This document shows positions 18,271 to 27,116 of a stretch of 59,369 nt of DNA, piece after piece; the first letter of the stretch is position 1, and the number at the start of each line of letters is the position of its first letter. The notes below the pieces were generated by a model that was not told where the DNA came from, searched no databases, and worked only from the letters and a program-made list of their open reading frames with translations. This DNA is from Flavobacteriaceae bacterium (GTDB lineage Bacteria > Bacteroidota > Bacteroidia > Flavobacteriales > Flavobacteriaceae). Location of the stretch: positions 1 to 59,369 of the forward strand of contig SHWW01000003.1 in assembly GCA_009693635.1 (NCBI GenBank), in the 5' to 3' direction. A program made the translations under genes and the position numbers.

Positions 18271-19281
18271 TTATTCTAAAACTGAGTAATCTCCGATACT
18301 AATACTTGTGAAATTTCCGTCAAAACTGGCGTAACTTCCAATCATTGCGTTGTCTAAGTTGGCATTTTTTATTGTAGAATGGTTTTGTACTAAGCTATTT
18401 TTTAATGTTGTGTTTTCTACTAAACATCCACTTCCTAAAGAAACATTTGGACCAACCGTCGCGTTTTTTAAGGTCACATTTTCACCTATATAACAAGGTT
18501 GAATAATGGTACTGTTTTCTGAATTTACAGAAGTTGAAACTAAATTTTCTCCATCGTTATGCAAGAAACTCAACATTCTTGAGTTGGTTTCAACGGTTAC
18601 ATTTTTGTTTCCACAATCCATCCATTCTTCAACTTTTCCAGGGACAAATTTCATGCCTTTTGCCATCATTTGTTTAATTCCGTCGTTGATTTGATATTCG
18701 CCACCGTGAATTATGTTGTTGTCTAGAACGGCTTGAAGTTCTGTTTTTAAAACAGCAACCTCTTTGAAATAGTATATTCCAATAACCGCTAAATCTGAAA
18801 TAAATTCTTTTGGTTTTTCTACTAATTCAGTTATTTCATTGGCTTCGTTAAGGCTAATTACCCCAAATTCTTCGGGGCGATCAACTTGTTTTACCCAAAT
18901 AACACTATCTGCTGTTGCTTCCAATTCAAAGTCGGCACGTATTAATGTGTCTGCATAAGCAATAACAGCAGGCCCACTCAAAGAATCTTTGGCACACATA
19001 ATTGCGTGACCTGTTCCTAAAGCTTCATTTTGATAATAAATAGTGCCTTTTGCTCCTAGTTTTTGAGCAATTGCAATTAATTCTTCTTCAACCTTTTTTC
19101 CAAAACTTTCGTGAATGATAAAAGCTACTTCTTCGATGCTTTGATTTAAAACACCTGCAATATCTTCAACTAATCGATGTACAATTGGTTTTCCTGCAAT
19201 TGGAATTAGTGGTTTTGGAATTGTTAATGTGTGTGGGCGAAGGCGGGAACCACGACCTGCCATAGGTACGATTATTTTCAT
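18271..19281 (-). CDS. Sugar-phosphate nucleotidyltransferase
   Basis: The N-terminal 230 residues are a nucleotidyltransferase domain: GRGSRLRPHTLTIPKPLIPI is the G-x-G-x-R-x(9-12)-K-P nucleotide-binding loop, and EFGVISLNEANEITELVEKP contains the product-site motif. The C-terminal 90 residues are left-handed beta-helix hexapeptide repeats (TIIQPCYIGENVTLKNATVG). It would form NDP-sugars such as dTDP-glucose from sugar-1-phosphate for surface polysaccharide. Neighbours (flippase, dut) fit envelope biosynthesis. The exact sugar and nucleotide cannot be assigned. Confidence 0.9.
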   Translation of the reverse strand: MKIIVPMAGRGSRLRPHTLTIPKPLIPIAGKPIVHRLVEDIAGVLNQSIEEVAFIIHESFGKKVEEELIAIAQKLGAKGTIYYQNEALGTGHAIMCAKDSLSGPAVIAYADTLIRADFELEATADSVIWVKQVDRPEEFGVISLNEANEITELVEKPKEFISDLAVIGIYYFKEVAVLKTELQAVLDNNIIHGGEYQINDGIKQMMAKGMKFVPGKVEEWMDCGNKNVTVETNSRMLSFLHNDGENLVSTSVNSENSTIIQPCYIGENVTLKNATVGPNVSLGSGCLVENTTLKNSLVQNHSTIKNANLDNAMIGSYASFDGNFTSISIGDYSVLE

Positions 19282-19320
19282 ATTTTCTTTTTTATTGAAA
19301 TATTAAATTATAGAATGTTT

Positions 19321-19755
19321 TTATTTTACTCCCGTACTTCCGAAACCTCCTTTTCCTCTTAAAGTTTCAGACAATTCTTTGACTTCAACCCATTCTGCGC
19401 GTTCGTGTTGTGCGATGATGAGTTGTGCGATTCTTTCTCCGTTTTCGATAATGAAAACTTCAGGGGATAAATTTACTAAAATTACTCCAATTTCTCCTCG
19501 ATAATCGGCGTCAACGGTTCCTGGTGAATTGAGAACTGTGATTCCTTTTTTGGCAGCCAATCCGCTTCTTGGACGAACTTGCGCTTCAAAACCAATTGGC
19601 AATTCTATAAAAATTCCTGTTTTTACAATGGTTCTTTCCAATGGATTTAAGGCTATAGATTCGGATAAATTGGCACGCAAATCCATTCCTGCCGAGGCAA
19701 TGGTTTCGTAATTTGGTAATTCATGTTGTGATTTGTTAATGATGTTTATCTTCAT
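19321..19755 (-). CDS. dut: dUTP diphosphatase
   Basis: All five motifs of trimeric dUTPase are present in 144 residues: [32 protein letters not shown] (catalytic aspartate), RIAQLIIA and the C-terminal [10 protein letters not shown] arm. It hydrolyses dUTP to dUMP and PPi, keeping uracil out of DNA and feeding dTMP synthesis. It lies within the envelope operon, 39 bases upstream of the nucleotidyltransferase gene and downstream of the flippase gene, separated from the latter by an intergenic repeat. Confidence 0.97.
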   Translation of the reverse strand: MKINIINKSQHELPNYETIASAGMDLRANLSESIALNPLERTIVKTGIFIELPIGFEAQVRPRSGLAAKKGITVLNSPGTVDADYRGEIGVILVNLSPEVFIIENGERIAQLIIAQHERAEWVEVKELSETLRGKGGFGSTGVK

Positions 19756-19799
19756 GTTTTCTTGATTTGGAACAAAATATAGCTTGTTAGTACTTAGTG

Positions 19800-19880
19800 T
19801 TTTTTAGCCCAGACAGTAGTGAGATCCTCTTGTGGTGGGGTTCGCCACAACAGATATAGCGGATAGCTAGAAATAGCGTC
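19800..19880 (-). repeat. Dispersed intergenic repeat, family R2, copy 1
   Basis: The minus strand here reads AGCTATCCGCTATATCTG, then GTGGCGAACCCCACCACAAG, then AGGATCTCACTACTGTCTGG and GCTAAAA. It matches, in opposite orientation, the segment at about 36937-37012. The core is an inverted repeat (CGCCACAA against TTGTGGTG, one mismatch). It lies between dut and the flippase gene, touching the flippase stop. Similar sequences are, to my knowledge, common between flavobacterial genes; function unknown. Confidence 0.65.
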
Positions 19881-21346
19881 TAATTATTTTTACGTTTTAA
19901 AATTTTGTTCAATGTTTCTTTTTCGTTGTGGTATATAAAATACATAAATGCGAACAATAAAGGGATTCCGATGAAGTAATTTTCGCGGAAATAATAGAAT
20001 GAAATTATGGAAAATAGGATTGATAATCCTAAGTAACAGCAGATTTTTTTGATGTCGTAGGGAATGGGATAGTATTTATTTCCTAGAAAATAGGAAATAC
20101 TCATCATTGTTCCATAGGCTGCAATTGTGGCGATTGCAGATCCGTAATAGCTCATTGTTGGGATTAATAAAAAGTTTAAAACCAGCGTCACGACTGCTCC
20201 GATGATAGAAATGTAGGCTCCAATATAGGTTTTGTCAATGAGTTTGTACCATACGGATAAATTGGTATAAATTCCGAGGAAAAAGTTTGCCAAAATGATC
20301 AGCGGAACCACTTTCATAGCATCCCAATAGGACGGATCTCGAATCATAAAATATTTTAAAATATCCGCAAAAACGATTACGGACAACAAAATAAACGACC
20401 CAAAAATCACGAAATATTTTGTTATTTTGGCATACGTTTCAGTGGCATTTTCGTTTTTTGAGTGACTAAAAAAGAAGGGTTCAATTCCTAAAGTATAAGC
20501 TGTTCGGAACAAAACCATGAATAATCCGAGTTTGTAACAGGCGGAATATACCCCTACTTCGGCTTCGGCGATATTGGGGGGGAGTAATTTTCCCAATAAG
20601 ATTTTATCGAATTGTTCGTTGATGGCAAAGGCAATTCCTGCGATCATAATGGGCAATCCGTAGCGCATCATTCGTTTCCAAAGATTGAAATCGAACTGCC
20701 AATTTACGTGAAAATAATTCGGCGAAAGCGCTATAAATGTTAACAAACTTGCTATGATATTGGAAACAAAAATATAGCCAACTTCAAAATTTTCGGTGTA
20801 TAAAGACCCCAAAAAACTATCAGGATTTGCTTGAGCAATTTTGGGCAAATAGATTAGAAAGAAAATACTAAAAGAGAGGTTCACCACTACGTTTCCTATT
20901 TTTATTATTGCATAAATAATTGGTTTTTGATTGGCTCTTAGTTTTGAAAAAGGCATTATAACTAATGCGTCTAAGACTAAAATCCAAATAGTATAAATGA
21001 TATACTGCACATCGATTCCTGATAATTCGGCCAGGTAATTTTTTAGTAATAAAGTTGGAAAAAGAAAGAGTAGCGTTGACCAAAATATGGAAACTGTGGT
21101 GGTTTCTATTACTGCTTTTTTATTGGTTTCACTGTTGTAAAACCTGAAGAAAGTGGTTTCCATTCCGTACGCCAAAATCACGTTGAAAAAAATCATCCAA
21201 GCAAAAATAATTGTTACTTTTCCGTAGGCTGCTTTTGGGAGTAAATCAGTGTAAAGCGGAACTAACAAAAAGCTGAACATACGCGGTAAAACCGTTGCGA
21301 GGCCATAAATGGCAGTTTGTTTGAAAATACTTTTATAAATGCTCAA
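19880..21346 (-). CDS. Wzx-type oligosaccharide/lipopolysaccharide flippase
   Basis: A 488-residue polytopic membrane protein with about 14 hydrophobic segments and the N-terminal IFKQTAIYGLATVLPRMFSF typical of the MATE/MOP polysaccharide exporter family (PST clan). Such proteins flip undecaprenyl-linked glycans across the inner membrane. It heads the dut-nucleotidyltransferase-TPR-DUF4292-EnvC run. A C7 tract in coding sense (G7 at 20576-20582 on the plus strand) encodes two prolines in KLLPPNIAEAEVG and could slip. Substrate unknown. Confidence 0.9.
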   Translation of the reverse strand: MSIYKSIFKQTAIYGLATVLPRMFSFLLVPLYTDLLPKAAYGKVTIIFAWMIFFNVILAYGMETTFFRFYNSETNKKAVIETTTVSIFWSTLLFLFPTLLLKNYLAELSGIDVQYIIYTIWILVLDALVIMPFSKLRANQKPIIYAIIKIGNVVVNLSFSIFFLIYLPKIAQANPDSFLGSLYTENFEVGYIFVSNIIASLLTFIALSPNYFHVNWQFDFNLWKRMMRYGLPIMIAGIAFAINEQFDKILLGKLLPPNIAEAEVGVYSACYKLGLFMVLFRTAYTLGIEPFFFSHSKNENATETYAKITKYFVIFGSFILLSVIVFADILKYFMIRDPSYWDAMKVVPLIILANFFLGIYTNLSVWYKLIDKTYIGAYISIIGAVVTLVLNFLLIPTMSYYGSAIATIAAYGTMMSISYFLGNKYYPIPYDIKKICCYLGLSILFSIISFYYFRENYFIGIPLLFAFMYFIYHNEKETLNKILKRKNN

Positions 21347-21403
21347 TTTTATTTCTTAGGATTTGTAAAGTAACAAAAATAAGTATTTTTCGGCAGTTTT
21401 TGC

Positions 21404-21844
21404 CTATTCATAAATAATCATTGGTATTTCTTTGATATTACTACATTTATAAAAATAAGTTTTGTTGTGATTTTGATATTCAATTACGGCCTCATTGTCT
21501 TTTAAATTAAAATTTTTAGAGGCTATATCTGACGAATGATATTCCTGATATAAGGCATTGGAATGAAAACTTGCGCTATACTTTGTTTCATTTTCTTTCA
21601 AAATTTCTGTTTCTTGATTTTGAAAATAGATTTTTTTAAGATGAATATTTTTTTGGAGTGGTTTATTAAATTTGATGCTAACTTTTGTTCCACTTCCCGT
21701 TTCCCTTCTTCCGCCAGTCCATTTTTCAAAAGATATAGACGCAATTTCTTGTGTGAAAGGGGCTTTACTATTTTCTTTTGTAGCGCAAAAAGCTAGTAAA
21801 TTAAAAACCAATAAAAGTAAAAGGGGGTTTATTTTTTTTTTCAT
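21404..21844 (-). CDS. Small exported protein, probable lipoprotein, unknown function
   Basis: The protein starts MKKKINPLLLLLVFNLLAFC; the hydrophobic stretch ends LLAFC, a relaxed lipobox (phenylalanine at -1), so lipidation is likely but not certain. The mature part (about 125 residues) has SISFEKWTGGRRETGSGTKV and looks like one small beta-rich domain I cannot name. I chose the ATG at 21844; the frame is open to 21874, which would overlap the upstream acetyltransferase gene by 20 bases. It precedes the flippase gene by 57 bases. Confidence 0.75.
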   Translation of the reverse strand: MKKKINPLLLLLVFNLLAFCATKENSKAPFTQEIASISFEKWTGGRRETGSGTKVSIKFNKPLQKNIHLKKIYFQNQETEILKENETKYSASFHSNALYQEYHSSDIASKNFNLKDNEAVIEYQNHNKTYFYKCSNIKEIPMIIYE

Positions 21845-21854
21845 ATTTTTCAAT

Positions 21855-22292
21855 TTATGAAAGTCCGGTTTCATTTAAAATTTTCAAAAAATGAAATCCT
21901 TTTGGAACAAATCCTTGGTTGTAGTAAAACCGATGTGCTTTGAAATTACCCGAGAATGCATCAAGAACAATCATGGAACAGCTGGTTTCTTTTGCTTTAT
22001 TATCTATGTAATCGGTCATTACTTTTCCGTAACCTTTGGAGCGATAATTAGGGTGAACAATAAAATTGTCGATTTCTATGTATTTTCCAGACCAAAGTTT
22101 GGTTCCAGACCAAAATCCTGTTAATGCCACACATTTATCATCTTCAAAAACCGCCAATTGTTTATAATTGAAAGGGACCATTTCATTGAGATAGGCCTCA
22201 TATTTTTCTATAGTGAAGTTTGAATATAAATGCAATAGCATTTCATATTGAGCGAGCATTTCGGGGATTGTAGTAATTTCTTGGGTTCTCAA
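21855..22292 (-). CDS. GNAT family N-acetyltransferase
   Basis: 145 residues with the GNAT core: a beta strand with VHPNYRSKGYGKVMTDYI (the R/Q-x-x-G-x-G/A acetyl-CoA loop) and the closing AFSGNFKAHRFYYNQGFVPKG. It transfers an acetyl group from acetyl-CoA to an amine; the substrate is unknown. It is ten bases upstream of the small lipoprotein gene and may head the transcript leading to the flippase gene. Confidence 0.88.
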   Translation of the reverse strand: MRTQEITTIPEMLAQYEMLLHLYSNFTIEKYEAYLNEMVPFNYKQLAVFEDDKCVALTGFWSGTKLWSGKYIEIDNFIVHPNYRSKGYGKVMTDYIDNKAKETSCSMIVLDAFSGNFKAHRFYYNQGFVPKGFHFLKILNETGLS

Positions 22293-22584
22293 GGATTTAA
22301 TTTTTTATAAAAATACTTAAAATTTTATAGTGAATACTATGTTGTTTGTGAAACTAAATTTATAAAAAAATGAAACGTATATTCCCCGATGAGGGCAAGA
22401 TTAATACTACAGTGTAGCTAAGGGGAACTTGTCAAGGACTTTTAGAAATTCCCGGCCGAGTTTTTACGAAAGAATACTTCGTTCCCTGGAATTACCTAGA
22501 CGAGGGCAACCCCAAAAAAGCTATAAAAAAGGGTCAAAGCATAACACTCTGAATCTTTTGAACTTTTTCTTACTTTTAACCTTC
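22293..22584. other. Intergenic region with nested inverted repeats
   Basis: No gene is convincing in this stretch; a 63-codon frame at 22429 has no recognisable features. It holds two structured blocks. In the first, TTCCCC (22382-22387) pairs with GGGGAA (22422-22427) around an inner CTACA/TGTAG hairpin (22407-22417). In the second, AATTCC (22447-22452) pairs with GGAATT (22488-22493) around ACGAA/TTCGT (22466-22470 and 22478-22482). A short direct repeat GAGGGCAA occurs at 22391 and 22502. It could be a decayed dispersed repeat or a structured RNA. Confidence 0.4.
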
Positions 22585-23547
22585 CTACAAATCATTCAAC
22601 ATTTTAGAAATTTCATCTAATTTTGGAGTCAAAATAATTTCAATTCTACGGTTTTTTGCTTTTCCTTCTGGATTATCATTGCTCATTAAAGGAGCAAACT
22701 CACCTCTTCCTGCAGCAGTTAAATTCTCTTTTTTAACAATTTTGTTTTCTGATAAAATGTTCACAATTGCAGTGGCTCTTTTTGTAGAAAGATCCCAATT
22801 GTTTTCAATTTGCCCAACAGCACCGCCAAATTTATCATTGTCGGTATGTCCTTCGATCAAAACAGCAATGTCTGGATTTTGCGCCAAAACGGTTCCAACA
22901 GCAACTACGGCTTTTTTTCCTTCTGAACCCACAGCCCAACTTCCTGATTCAAAAAGCAACTTGTTTTCCATAGAAACATATACCTTTCCGTCTCTTTGGT
23001 TGACAGTAAGTCCTTTCCCTTCAAATGCTTTCAATGATTTTGACAAGGCGTCTTTCAGTTTTTTCATTGCGGCTTCTTTGGCTGCCATAATACTTTCAAG
23101 TTCATTTACTCGGTCGGTACCTTTTTTCAAATCGGCGCTTAGTTTATTTAAACGCTCTTTTTCGGAAGCCAATGCTTTTTCTTTAGCTTCTAATTGTGCT
23201 AATAATTCTCGGTTTTTAGCCATGTTTTCTTTCAAAGATTCATCGCTATTTTTCTCCAAAGCATTATAAGACGCCTGTAACGTTTTCAAATTTTTATCTG
23301 CTGCAGCGAAATCAATGGACAATTTATCACGTTCGGCTTTAGTTTTATCATAATCTTTTTTTAAGGAAGAATAATCTAAATCGAGTTTGCTTTTAGCCTT
23401 GGTAATACTGTCATTTAAATCCGCAGTTCTTCTATTTTCTTTTTTTAAATCAGCGAATTTTGTTTCTAATTCGTTAAAAACTTTTTTTGACACGCATGAT
23501 GCCGATAAAGCGATAACTACTATTCCTAATGTGATTTTTTTAATCAT
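22585..23547 (-). CDS. OmpA-family peptidoglycan-binding lipoprotein
   Basis: The signal peptide ends LSASC, a lipobox. Residues 25-165 form a long coiled coil rich in Lys/Glu/Leu (ELETKFADLKKENRRTADL onward), and 190-315 form an OmpA C-terminal domain with LIEGHTDNDKFGG, NNWDLSTKRATAIVNIL and AKNRRIEIILTP, including the aspartate and arginine that bind diaminopimelate. It probably links the outer membrane to peptidoglycan, with the coiled coil as spacer. It follows the exonuclease gene by 28 bases on the same strand. Frequent in Bacteroidota; the specific role is unknown. Confidence 0.92.
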   Translation of the reverse strand: MIKKITLGIVVIALSASCVSKKVFNELETKFADLKKENRRTADLNDSITKAKSKLDLDYSSLKKDYDKTKAERDKLSIDFAAADKNLKTLQASYNALEKNSDESLKENMAKNRELLAQLEAKEKALASEKERLNKLSADLKKGTDRVNELESIMAAKEAAMKKLKDALSKSLKAFEGKGLTVNQRDGKVYVSMENKLLFESGSWAVGSEGKKAVVAVGTVLAQNPDIAVLIEGHTDNDKFGGAVGQIENNWDLSTKRATAIVNILSENKIVKKENLTAAGRGEFAPLMSNDNPEGKAKNRRIEIILTPKLDEISKMLNDL

Positions 23548-23575
23548 TTTAATATTTTTATAAGGGTTATTAATA

Positions 23576-24337
23576 TTATTTTAATTCAACTAAAACGGGA
23601 CAATGGTCAGAATGTTTTGCTTCTGGCAAAATTAAGGCTCTTTTGAGTTTGTCTTTCAAAGTATCGCTTACCAAACAATAATCAATTCGCCATCCTTTAT
23701 TATTGCCACGGGAACCTGCTCTGTAACTCCACCAACTGAATTGATTGGGTTGTTTGTTAAAAAATCGGAAGCTATCAATGAATCCGGTTTTCATAAATGT
23801 GTCCAACCACAAACGTTCTTCGGGTAAAAATCCTGAAACTTTTGCGTTGCGAATTGGATCATGAATATCAATTGCCTGATGGCAAATGTTGTAATCGCCA
23901 CAAATTACCAAATTCGGAATTTCATTTTTCAAAGTATCGATATAATTTTGAAAATCCTCCATAAACATAAATTTATGATCCAAACGGTCACTATTTGTGC
24001 CTGACGGCAAATATAAACTCATTACCGAAACATCATTAAAATCAACACGAAGGTTTCTTCCCTCAAAATCCATGTGTGAAATTCCTGTTCCAAAAACCAC
24101 TTTGTTGGGCTTTATTTTCGATAAAATAGCCACGCCACTATATCCTTTTTTAGTTGCGGGATAATAATATTGAAATGGGTATCCGGCCTTTTTAATATCA
24201 GAAACCGGCACTTGGTCTTCGTTAGCTTTTATCTCCTGAAGGCAAATTAAATCTGGATTTGCATTTTGCAACCATTCGATAAAACCTTTTGCAATGGCAG
24301 CTCGAATTCCATTTACATTATAGGAAATAATTTTCAT
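23576..24337 (-). CDS. xth: Exodeoxyribonuclease III (AP endonuclease)
   Basis: 253 residues of the Exo III/EEP fold. Motifs: NVNGIRAAIAKG, LQEIKA (metal-binding glutamate), GYSGVAILSK, CGDYNICH, WWSYRAGSRGNNKGWRIDY and the catalytic KHSDHCPV. It incises DNA 5' of abasic sites in base-excision repair and has 3'-5' exonuclease activity. It is divergent from the OlsF-like gene and upstream of the OmpA lipoprotein gene. Confidence 0.95.
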   Translation of the reverse strand: MKIISYNVNGIRAAIAKGFIEWLQNANPDLICLQEIKANEDQVPVSDIKKAGYPFQYYYPATKKGYSGVAILSKIKPNKVVFGTGISHMDFEGRNLRVDFNDVSVMSLYLPSGTNSDRLDHKFMFMEDFQNYIDTLKNEIPNLVICGDYNICHQAIDIHDPIRNAKVSGFLPEERLWLDTFMKTGFIDSFRFFNKQPNQFSWWSYRAGSRGNNKGWRIDYCLVSDTLKDKLKRALILPEAKHSDHCPVLVELK

Positions 24338-24426
24338 TCTTTTAATTCAAATTTATATTTCCAAAAGTAATAAAAAACTTGAACGTACAATACAGAAAAC
24401 ACAAAGAAAATCGAAATTCATTTTCG

Positions 24427-24455
24427 TTGTTAATAGGAGAATTTTCTTATCTTTG
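24427..24455 (+). promoter_or_regulatory. Promoter of the bifunctional acyltransferase gene
   Basis: TTG at 24427-24429 and TATCTTTG at 24448-24455, spaced by 18 bases, match the Bacteroidota consensus exactly. The ATG is 27 bases downstream of the -7 element. This is the best promoter match in the window. Confidence 0.7.
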
Positions 24456-24481
24456 TTTTTCGTTTTAAATTAAAATTATAA

Positions 24482-26290
24482 ATGGGTTTAGTTACCGCAA
24501 AGGAAGTTGCTAAAGCAATAAATATTGATAAGTACGGAGTTTTAGGTACTTTTTCAGGATGGTTACTAATGAAGGCTTTAAAAATATCTACCCTAAATAA
24601 AGTTTACGATAGAAACAAACATTTGAAGGATGTCCCGTTTTTAAATGCCATCTTAAATGATTTAGAAATTAAATTTGAAATTCCAGAAGAAGATTTAAAA
24701 CGTTTACCAAAAGAAGGGGCTTATATTACTATTTCAAATCATCCTTTAGGAGGAATTGACGGGGCTTTATTATTGAAATTAATGCTCGAACGAGAACCTA
24801 ATTTTAAGATAATAGCGAATTTTCTTTTACATAGAATTGAACCCCTTAAAAAATATATAATGCCCGTGAATCCTTTTGAAAACCACAAAGACGTCAAATC
24901 TAGTGTGGTTGGAATTAAGGAAACATTACGTCATTTGAGAGACGGGAAACCTTTAGGGATTTTTCCTGCGGGAGAAGTCTCTACCTATAAAGACGGAAAA
25001 TTAGTGGTTGATAAACCTTGGGAAGAAGGGGTAATAAAAGTAATTCGAAAAGCACAAGTTCCTGTTATTCCTATTTATTTTCATGCTAAAAACAGTAAAT
25101 TATTTTATTTTTTATCCAAGATTGATGATAAGCTTCGAACAGCAAAATTGCCTTCTGAACTCTTTTCTCAAAAGGACAGGGTTATAAAAGTTAGAATTGG
25201 GAAGCCAATTTCCGTAAACGAACAAAATGAGCATAAATCCATTGAGGAATATTCGGAATTTTTACGCCGAAAAACCTATATGTTGGCAAAACCATTTCAA
25301 AAGGAAACACCTTTTTTACAAACGACAAATTTAAAACTTCCTAAAAAAGGCCCAAAACAAATTGTAACTGGCGCATGTGAAGAAAATATGATTTTGGAAG
25401 TTGATGCATTACGATCCGCTGACTGCCGATTATTACAAAGTAAAAATTATGAAGTTTTTTTTGCCGAAGCTTCTAAAATCCCAAGTATTCTCCATGAAAT
25501 TGGACGTTTACGAGAAATTACTTTTAGAGAAGTTGGCGAAGGAACAAATGAATCTATAGATATTGATAAATACGATAAATATTACCATCACATGTTTTTG
25601 TGGGATGAAGCTGTTAAAAAAATTGCTGGGGCTTATAGAATGGGATTGGGTTCAGAAATTTATCCAAAACATGGAATTGAAGGATTTTATTTGAACGAAC
25701 TTTTCCGATTTGAACCCGAATTACATGATATGATGCAAAAATCTGTAGAAATGGGCCGCGCTTTTATCATCAAAGAATACCAACAAAAACCAATGCCTCT
25801 TTTCCTGCTTTGGAAAGGAATTATTCATACAACATTGCGATTTCCAGAGCATAAATTCTTGCTTGGAGGAGTTAGTATTAGCAATCAATTTTCGGATTTT
25901 TCAAAATCTTTGATGATTGAATTTATGAAATCTAATTTCTATGACCCCTATATTGCGCAATACATTCATCCCAAAAAGGCTTTTAAAGTAAAGCTGAAAG
26001 ATGCCGATAAGGATTTTGTTTTCAACGAAGCCGAATCTGATTTGAATAAATTTGACAAAATAATTGACGAATTAGAACCGGGATCTTTGCGATTGCCAGT
26101 TTTAATAAAAAAGTATATCAAGCAAAATGCGCGTGTTGTTGCCTTTAACGTTGATCCTTTATTTAATAATGCCGTTGATGGATTAATGTACATTAGGATT
26201 TCTGATATTCCAGATAGTACCGTAAAGCCAGTTATGGAAGAATTTCAAGCAGAATTAGAACGTAAACTTGCTGAAAAAGGAGAAATTTGA
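24482..26290 (+). CDS. olsF: Bifunctional aminolipid acyltransferase (OlsF-like: PlsC domain fused to N-acyltransferase domain)
   Basis: A 602-residue fusion. Residues about 75-270 are a PlsC-type O-acyltransferase with SNHPLGGID (H87, D93) and IFPAGEVSTYKDGK. Residues about 320-560 are a hemolysin/OlsB-type GNAT N-acyltransferase (GRLREITFREVGEGT, DEAVKKIAGAYRMGLG, FYLNELFRFEP, SVEMGRAFI). OlsF-type fusions make ornithine lipid by N-acylating ornithine and then O-acylating the product; a Flavobacterium member has been described. Related enzymes in Bacteroidota make glycine lipids, so the amino acid here could be ornithine or glycine. It has its own promoter and converges with the M48 protease gene (19-base gap). 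Confidence 0.82.
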   Translation: MGLVTAKEVAKAINIDKYGVLGTFSGWLLMKALKISTLNKVYDRNKHLKDVPFLNAILNDLEIKFEIPEEDLKRLPKEGAYITISNHPLGGIDGALLLKLMLEREPNFKIIANFLLHRIEPLKKYIMPVNPFENHKDVKSSVVGIKETLRHLRDGKPLGIFPAGEVSTYKDGKLVVDKPWEEGVIKVIRKAQVPVIPIYFHAKNSKLFYFLSKIDDKLRTAKLPSELFSQKDRVIKVRIGKPISVNEQNEHKSIEEYSEFLRRKTYMLAKPFQKETPFLQTTNLKLPKKGPKQIVTGACEENMILEVDALRSADCRLLQSKNYEVFFAEASKIPSILHEIGRLREITFREVGEGTNESIDIDKYDKYYHHMFLWDEAVKKIAGAYRMGLGSEIYPKHGIEGFYLNELFRFEPELHDMMQKSVEMGRAFIIKEYQQKPMPLFLLWKGIIHTTLRFPEHKFLLGGVSISNQFSDFSKSLMIEFMKSNFYDPYIAQYIHPKKAFKVKLKDADKDFVFNEAESDLNKFDKIIDELEPGSLRLPVLIKKYIKQNARVVAFNVDPLFNNAVDGLMYIRISDIPDSTVKPVMEEFQAELERKLAEKGEI

Positions 26291-26309
26291 TTTATGAATT
26301 TAATCTAAA

Positions 26310-27116
26310 TTATTTTGTTTTTTCGGCAACTAATTTTTTATAGTTATCCCAATTAATTTCTGAAATTGTTGGGTTTTTTTTATACTTTTTATCTTTCAAA
26401 TACTCCAAAATATACTTGGCACGTTCTTCTGATTCAGGATGAGAAGAAATCCAATATAAACTGTCAGAGAGGTCTTTTTGTTGGGCTAATTCAAACATAA
26501 AATCTGCGAAAGGTTCGGGGTTGATGTCGGCTTTCAAGAGATAATCTACGCTTGCCATATCCGCTTCTTTTTCTAACGATCTGTCATAAGCGGATGACGA
26601 CAACGATTTTAGAATTTCTTTTACAATAGCACTACCTTTTCCGCCCGTAGTAGCAGAAAGCAAAACCGATAATCCAATTTCTTTAGAAAGTTTTTTCATT
26701 ACATGATTGTTCGCAATATGAGCAATTTCGTGCCCTAAGACTCCTTGTAATGCTTCTTGATTTTTACATTCTTTGATTAATCCAGTAAAAACCACTAAAT
26801 GATTATCGGGTAAAGCGAAGGCGTTTATATCTTCATTTACTACAATATGAATTTTTAGAGAATCTTTTTCGATGTTGTTTTTATCGCAAATAGGGGTTAT
26901 TAATTTATGTAAAGTTTTTGTAATTGAATCGTTAGAAATCTCATCGCTTGTTGATGAGATTTCTTCCCAAATTAAATCTCCAATTTTATTTTCTGAAGAA
27001 CTTCGAATTTCTTTAACATGAAAGTAAGAAACAAAATCTACTTGTGAAAGAACTAAAAACAGCCCGAAAAAGCCTATTAGAATTATAATTCCTGGGAGTA
27101 CTATTTTCTTTACCAT
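26310..27116 (-). CDS. M48-family membrane-anchored metallopeptidase
   Basis: A hydrophobic N-terminal anchor (about 5-28) is followed by the zinc protease domain: LGHEIAHIANNH (H129, E130, H133) and the third ligand in YDRSLEKEADMASVDYL near 177-193. Members such as LoiP and BepA degrade or repair envelope proteins. It is the last gene of a tight cluster: the stop of the DUF4870-like gene and this ATG share base 27116. The three other genes encode small membrane proteins, so a membrane quality-control role is plausible. Confidence 0.9.
   Translation of the reverse strand: MVKKIVLPGIIILIGFFGLFLVLSQVDFVSYFHVKEIRSSSENKIGDLIWEEISSTSDEISNDSITKTLHKLITPICDKNNIEKDSLKIHIVVNEDINAFALPDNHLVVFTGLIKECKNQEALQGVLGHEIAHIANNHVMKKLSKEIGLSVLLSATTGGKGSAIVKEILKSLSSSAYDRSLEKEADMASVDYLLKADINPEPFADFMFELAQQKDLSDSLYWISSHPESEERAKYILEYLKDKKYKKNPTISEINWDNYKKLVAEKTK

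Noticed and set aside
22429..22620. 63-codon plus-strand frame in the 22.3-22.6 kb gap
   Set aside because: No family features, runs into the OmpA gene, and the region is better explained by inverted repeats.
22679..23269. 196-codon plus-strand frame over the OmpA lipoprotein gene
   Set aside because: It is antisense to a clear OmpA-family gene, rich in Ser/Phe/Leu as expected from the complement of Lys/Glu coiled coil, and shows no motif.
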